Shown: positions 60,130 to 64,000 of the stretch, one piece after another
Layout of the letters: each line of letters begins with the position of its first letter
How positions within the stretch are numbered: the first letter of the stretch is position 1
Assembly: GCA_017654935.2 (NCBI GenBank)
Contig: CM065683.1
Coordinates: 100,465 to 164,464 of the forward strand
Direction: 5' to 3'
DNA from: Phymorhynchus buccinoides
Taxonomy: Eukaryota; Mollusca; Gastropoda; Neogastropoda; Raphitomidae
Length of the DNA stretch: 64,000 bases
Notes under the pieces: model-generated
Databases searched by the model: none
Seen by the model: only the letters and a program-made list of their open reading frames with translations
Told to the model about the DNA's origin: nothing
Made by a program: the position numbers and the translations under genes

Positions 60130-60316
60130 CATTTCCCTAACACTTGAGGCAGTGTGACTTACACTTGTGTTTCCTCCATCATCTGTTCCATCAGCATGGT
60201 GTTGTGTTTGACACTTGAGGAAGTGTGACTTACACTTGTGGCTTGTTTTCCTCCATCATCTGCATCTGTTCCATCAGCATGGTGTTGTGTTTGACACTTG
60301 AGGCAGTGTGACTTAC
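60130..60316 (-). repeat. Copies of exon end plus donor, mirrored
   Basis: CATCAGCATGGTGTTGTGTT, TGACACTTGAGG, ACTTACACTTGTG repeated twice beside the exon, as at 31,292-31,450. Confidence 0.85.
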
Positions 60317-60444
60317 ACTTGTGGCTTGTTTTCCTCCAGCACCTGCATCTGTTCCATCAGCATGGTGTTGTGTTTGCGAAGTAACTCCAGTTCTGACATC
60401 ATGGAGCTGACTGTCTGCTCAAAGCGATGCTGAACGACCTCCAA
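60317..60444 (-). CDS. Coiled-coil gene, exon LEVVQHRFEQ, mirrored copy
   Basis: 128 nt with the same splice edges (ACTTAC donor and CTGCATTG acceptor on the + strand) and the same protein as 31,164-31,291. Intact. Confidence 0.8.
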
Positions 60445-60544
60445 CTGCATTGAAACAGCGTTAATATTCATCATTAGTAATGTTCACCATTATTAATATT
60501 CATCCTCATTAAATTTTCATAGCCATTTGTGTTCATCAGCATGG

Positions 60545-61175
60545 TGTTGTAGTATTAATAAGCTACAGAAAGGCCTTCACATGAAATGACATTGCATTAA
60601 CATTCATCAACAATAGTATTTGTTAGCAGTAGTATTCATCAGCAGTAGTATTCATCAGCAGTAGTATTCATGAGCTACAGGAAGGCCTTCACATGAAATG
60701 ACATTGCATTAACATTCATTAACAATAGTATTTGTTAGCAGTAGTATTCATCAGCAGTAGTATTCATCAGCAGTAGTATTCATCAGCAGTAGTATTCATC
60801 AACAGTAGTATTCATCAGCAGTAGTATTCATCAGTAGTAGTATTCATCAGCAGTAGTATTCATCAACAGTAGTATTCATCAGCAGTAGTATTCATCAGTA
60901 GTAGTATTCATCAGCAGTAGTATTCATGAGCTACAGAAAGGCCTTCACATCAAATGACATTGCATTAACATTCATCAACAATAGTATTTGTTAGCAGTAA
61001 TATTCATCAGCAGTAGTATTCATCAGCAGTAGTATTCATCAGCAGTAGTATTCATCAGCAGTAGTATTCATCAGCAGTAGTATTCATCAGCTACAGAAAG
61101 GCCTTCACATCAAATGACATTGCTATTCATGTTGAAGAATCCAGTCACTGACAAAGACCTCTCCAGCACTGACCT
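60545..61175 (-). repeat. 15-bp array in higher-order repeat, mirrored
   Basis: CAGCAGTAGTATTCATCAG runs closed by GCTACAGAAAGGCCTTCACA; mirror of 30,430-31,075. Confidence 0.92.
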
Positions 61176-61179
61176 CAAG

Positions 61180-61650
61180 TAACCATGGTAGCCTACCAAA
61201 TGACCTTCAAATCATCATAGTAACCTACCAAATGACCTTCAAATCACCATAGTAACCTACCAAATGACCTTCAAATCACCATAGTAACCTACCAAATGAC
61301 CTTCAAATCACCATAGTAACCTACCAAATAACCCTCAAATCACCATAGTAACCTACCAAATGACCTTCAAATCACCATAGTAACCTACCAAATGACCTTC
61401 AAATCACCATAGTAACCTACCAAATGACCTTCAAATCACCATAGTAACCTACCAGATGACCTTCAAATCACCACAGTAACCTACCAAATGACCTTCAAAT
61501 CACCATAGTAACCTACCAAATGACCTTCAAATCACCATAGTAACCTACCAAATGACCTTCAAATCACCATAGTAATTAACCTACCAAATGACCTTCAGAT
61601 CACCATAGTAACCTACCAAATGACCTTCAAATCACCATAGTAACCCCTGA
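61180..61650 (-). repeat. 32-bp minisatellite, mirrored
   Basis: TACCAAATGACCTTCAAATC plus ACCATAGTAACC; mirror of 29,960-30,425, ending at the exon donor. Confidence 0.94.
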
Positions 61651-61660
61651 GTGGCCTCAC

Positions 61661-61777
61661 CTCCTGGTCAGCCTCATCCAGTTCAATGTCCTGCAGATCC
61701 ATTTCAGCGTCTGTCATGTCCCCACTGATGACCTTGTCCTTCAGCTCCTGTTTGTGACCCTCCAGGAACTTGTCAAA
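61661..61777 (-). CDS. Coiled-coil gene, exon FDKFLEGHKQEL, mirrored copy
   Basis: 39 intact codons, identical in protein to 29,831-29,947, with the CCTCAC donor edge on the + strand. The upstream ATCATC tract differs in length and in phase from the left arm. Confidence 0.75.
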
Positions 61778-61779
61778 CT

Positions 61780-61841
61780 CTGTGATGTCATCATCATCAT
61801 CATCAACATCATCATCATCACTGTCATCATCATCATCATCA

Positions 61842-61877
<36 letters not shown>

Positions 61878-61912
61878 TATCATCATCATTACTGTCATCA
61901 TCATCATCATCA
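61780..61912 (-). repeat. (ATC)n tract, mirrored
   Basis: Mirror of 29,698-29,828 but with a different repeat composition (longer uninterrupted CATCAT run, no GCT codon but an AAC). Confidence 0.93.
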
Positions 61913-61975
61913 ACAACAACAACATACAGTATTTATATGGCGCTGAATCTTGATAGAAATCAAATCAAAGCGCAC
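61913..61975 (-). mobile_element. LINE/SINE 3' tail fragment, mirrored
   Basis: ACAGTATTTATATGGCGCTG and AATCAAATCAAAGCGC: mirror of 29,640-29,697. Confidence 0.5.
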
Positions 61976-62049
61976 ACACACGTTAGCATTCATAACGCAT
62001 TCAAACAAAAATGCAATACAAAGCGAACACACACGTTTGACATAAATGG

Positions 62050-64000
62050 TATACAGCTCGGATATAAGAAAACCGCTTATAAGAAAACTCGGTTATAAGG
62101 AAGCAAATTCGTTCTCCCATCCGCGATGTAAACTCGGATATAAGAAAATGATTTCATACAAGGGAGTTGGTTTGCAGTTCATTTTCTTATAAGCGAGTTT
62201 GATTTTCTTATAAGCGATTTAAAAAAAATTAGGGCATGAACTGAAAGGATGTTTTAAAAAGTGCAGTGTTCCAACAAAACAAACAAAAGAGGAAAATTTA
62301 CGTCAGAGCAGCTACGTCACAGACACTCTAACCTTAATATAGAAATATACAGCCAAATCCGCTTTTAAGAAACTCACTTATAAGAAAACTTGCTTATAAT
62401 GAAGCAAAAACATTTCCCTGCCGAACTTCTTCTTTCTTATCTATGATCAAAACTCGGATATAAGAAACTCGCTTATAAGAAAACTCGGTTATTAAGCAAG
62501 CAAATTCCTTCTCCCATCTGCAATGGAAACTTGGACATAAGAAAAGTATGTCATACAAGAGAGTTGGTTTGCAGTTCATTTTTTTTATAAGCGAGCTCTA
62601 TTTTCTTATAAGCGAATTACCATTGACAACATTTTCTTAAAGACCCACCAGATCACGTGTCAAAATCACGGGTTTCACATGTTTTCCCTCTTATAGCTGG
62701 TACAAAATCTTGTTTTGACCAGGTTTAACTCCCATACAAATGCCCCCAAATTGAAAATGAAACAATTTTAAAGAGCAGCCTCAATTTGAAGTTGGGGGAA
62801 TTTGTATGTGGGTCACAGCTACCCAGAAAAAACAAGGGACTTAATCGTGTTGAGTCAGTGTGTCTTTAAAAGTGAGTTGGACCTGAACTGAAAGGATGTT
62901 CCAAGAAAATTGAAGTCGTTCCAAAAAGGGAAAGTTTACCTCATACCAGTTGCGTCACAGACAGTCTAAACAGTACAGGCACTTGATTGCAAGACTAATT
63001 GAGTTGTTTTTGTTCCTTTATTCCATACTTTCCTTCAGTATTGTGTGCAAAATAAATGTTGAGCAGAAGAAAAAAAAATATGAGTGCCTGTACTTTTGTG
63101 TTGGTGGTAGAGAGACTGTCCAGCCTTTTATTTTCAGCAGCAATGGCAGAGAGGAAAAGGCAATCCATTTCTTTAAGAAGATAAATACAAATAACTGAAT
63201 ATGTGGACGAAAATCCACATAAACAAAAGCAAACGATTGATAAAAAGCTGCATGGGTGGACAGTAAATGGTAATAGTTCAGTACAAGATAGGTGAAGGGG
63301 TATGTATTTGATAACAGTAAAACGGAAAAAAAAGCTTGTTAGTTTGAGTGGTTGTAGGCACCTTTAAATCTTCTTCTTAGTAGATGATTTTGATTTTATG
63401 ATGTAAGAAATGCATCAAATTAGGAAAAAGGATGTTCTCTTCATTTTGTTTTTTTGTCCTTCCTTTCTTTTCTTTTTCCTTTCTCTTTTCCCTTTTCCCC
63501 ATTCAATTTGGTTATCAGGAAAAAAACCTTCAAAATGTTTTCTTATGTCCGAGTTTCGGATATAAGAAAACTTGGATATGGTAATAAGCAAAAAATGATC
63601 TCCCTTCGATTTTCTTATAACCGAGTTTTGCTGTATTTTGATTTTATGATGTAAAACATGAATCATAGGTCGCAAATTTCTTTATAGTCCATTGGCATTG
63701 TACAAACGCAAATACAAAATTGTCTTCCACTGTGTAAAATGAGTTATACATCCAAATTAGAATATTGATTAAAAACAAGAAACAGAAATTTACATTTAAA
63801 CAAATATGTTACTCTCACACCACACCCAATCATTCATCTGCTCTCCGATATCTTGCTCGCTCATCATGCAACTCACACCACGTCTGCCTTCATTTTTGTT
63901 TTTAATTTTCTGTTCTGTTCTTTCTTTTTTTCCTCCTTTGCTTTGCATTTTTCCCCTTTTATTCATGCACCAAATTAGGTCAAAGCATTTTCTCTTTGTT
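62050..64000. mobile_element. Nested MITE complex, mirrored and cut by window end
   Basis: Starts TACAGCTCGGATATAAGAAA and follows 27,549-29,557 in reverse. The far outer end lies beyond the window. Confidence 0.7.

Larger units (their letters stand above)
49001..64000 (-). repeat. Right arm of a large inverted repeat
   Basis: Reverse complement of about 27,549 to the type A array. Paired positions add to about 91,600 throughout (for example 31,838 with 59,770; 29,557 with 62,050). Exons, arrays and elements come in mirrored order. Differences are scattered substitutions away from the gap and frequent indels near it (49.0-54.9 kb). Confidence 0.95.

Overview
This window is animal (invertebrate) nuclear DNA. 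It has short exons with GT-AG introns, 5'-truncated L2-like LINEs, a broken Tc1-type transposase, several MITEs, and tandem repeats covering most of the sequence. There is no prokaryotic gene organisation, and I see no tRNA, rRNA or CRISPR. The LINE type, repeat load and MITE ends fit a mollusc, probably a marine gastropod, but that is inference.

One host gene can be read on the + strand across 2.6-37.7 kb. It appears as a chain of short exons at about 2,657 (noisy), 5,631, 14,188, 20,119, 26,124, 29,831, 31,164, 36,708 and 37,522. Joining them at GT/AG (one GC/AG) sites keeps the reading frame at every junction checked but one. The product is a long charged coiled coil ending in a short module with one CPxCG zinc-ribbon-like knuckle. 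I do not recognise the family. Both ends of the gene are missing or unseen.

Almost every exon edge of this gene sits in or against its own tandem array. The repeat unit often includes the 3' splice site and the first codons of the exon (86 bp x5, about 70 bp x19, 60 bp x about 56, 148 bp x3-4), or the exon end plus donor. The introns therefore look as if they grew by duplication anchored on splice sites.

Mobile DNA: an L2-like LINE 3' end (10.7-11.6 kb, +) and another (17.5-18.6 kb, -); a dead Tc1-like element (15.7-17.0 kb); a MITE (14.9-15.5 kb); an element whose two ends are opposed arrays of a TTAGCCAACGGACA-like word (20.7-22.35 kb) with a CAGTGGAACC MITE inside; a nested MITE complex (27.35-29.56 kb); and a 3.7 kb element with about 160 bp inverted ends and a broken multi-domain ORF ending in a CXC-type cysteine cluster (31.57-35.31 kb).

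From about 27.55 kb to the 28-bp array near 41-43 kb, the sequence returns in reverse complement from 49.0 to 64.0 kb, beyond an exact 500-N gap (48,501-49,000). The arms differ by scattered substitutions, and both degrade into indel-rich sequence toward the gap. The simplest reading is two alleles, both broken in the same unassemblable array, scaffolded head to head. A real inverted duplication is not excluded. The right arm therefore repeats the last four exons and the 3.7 kb element on the - strand.
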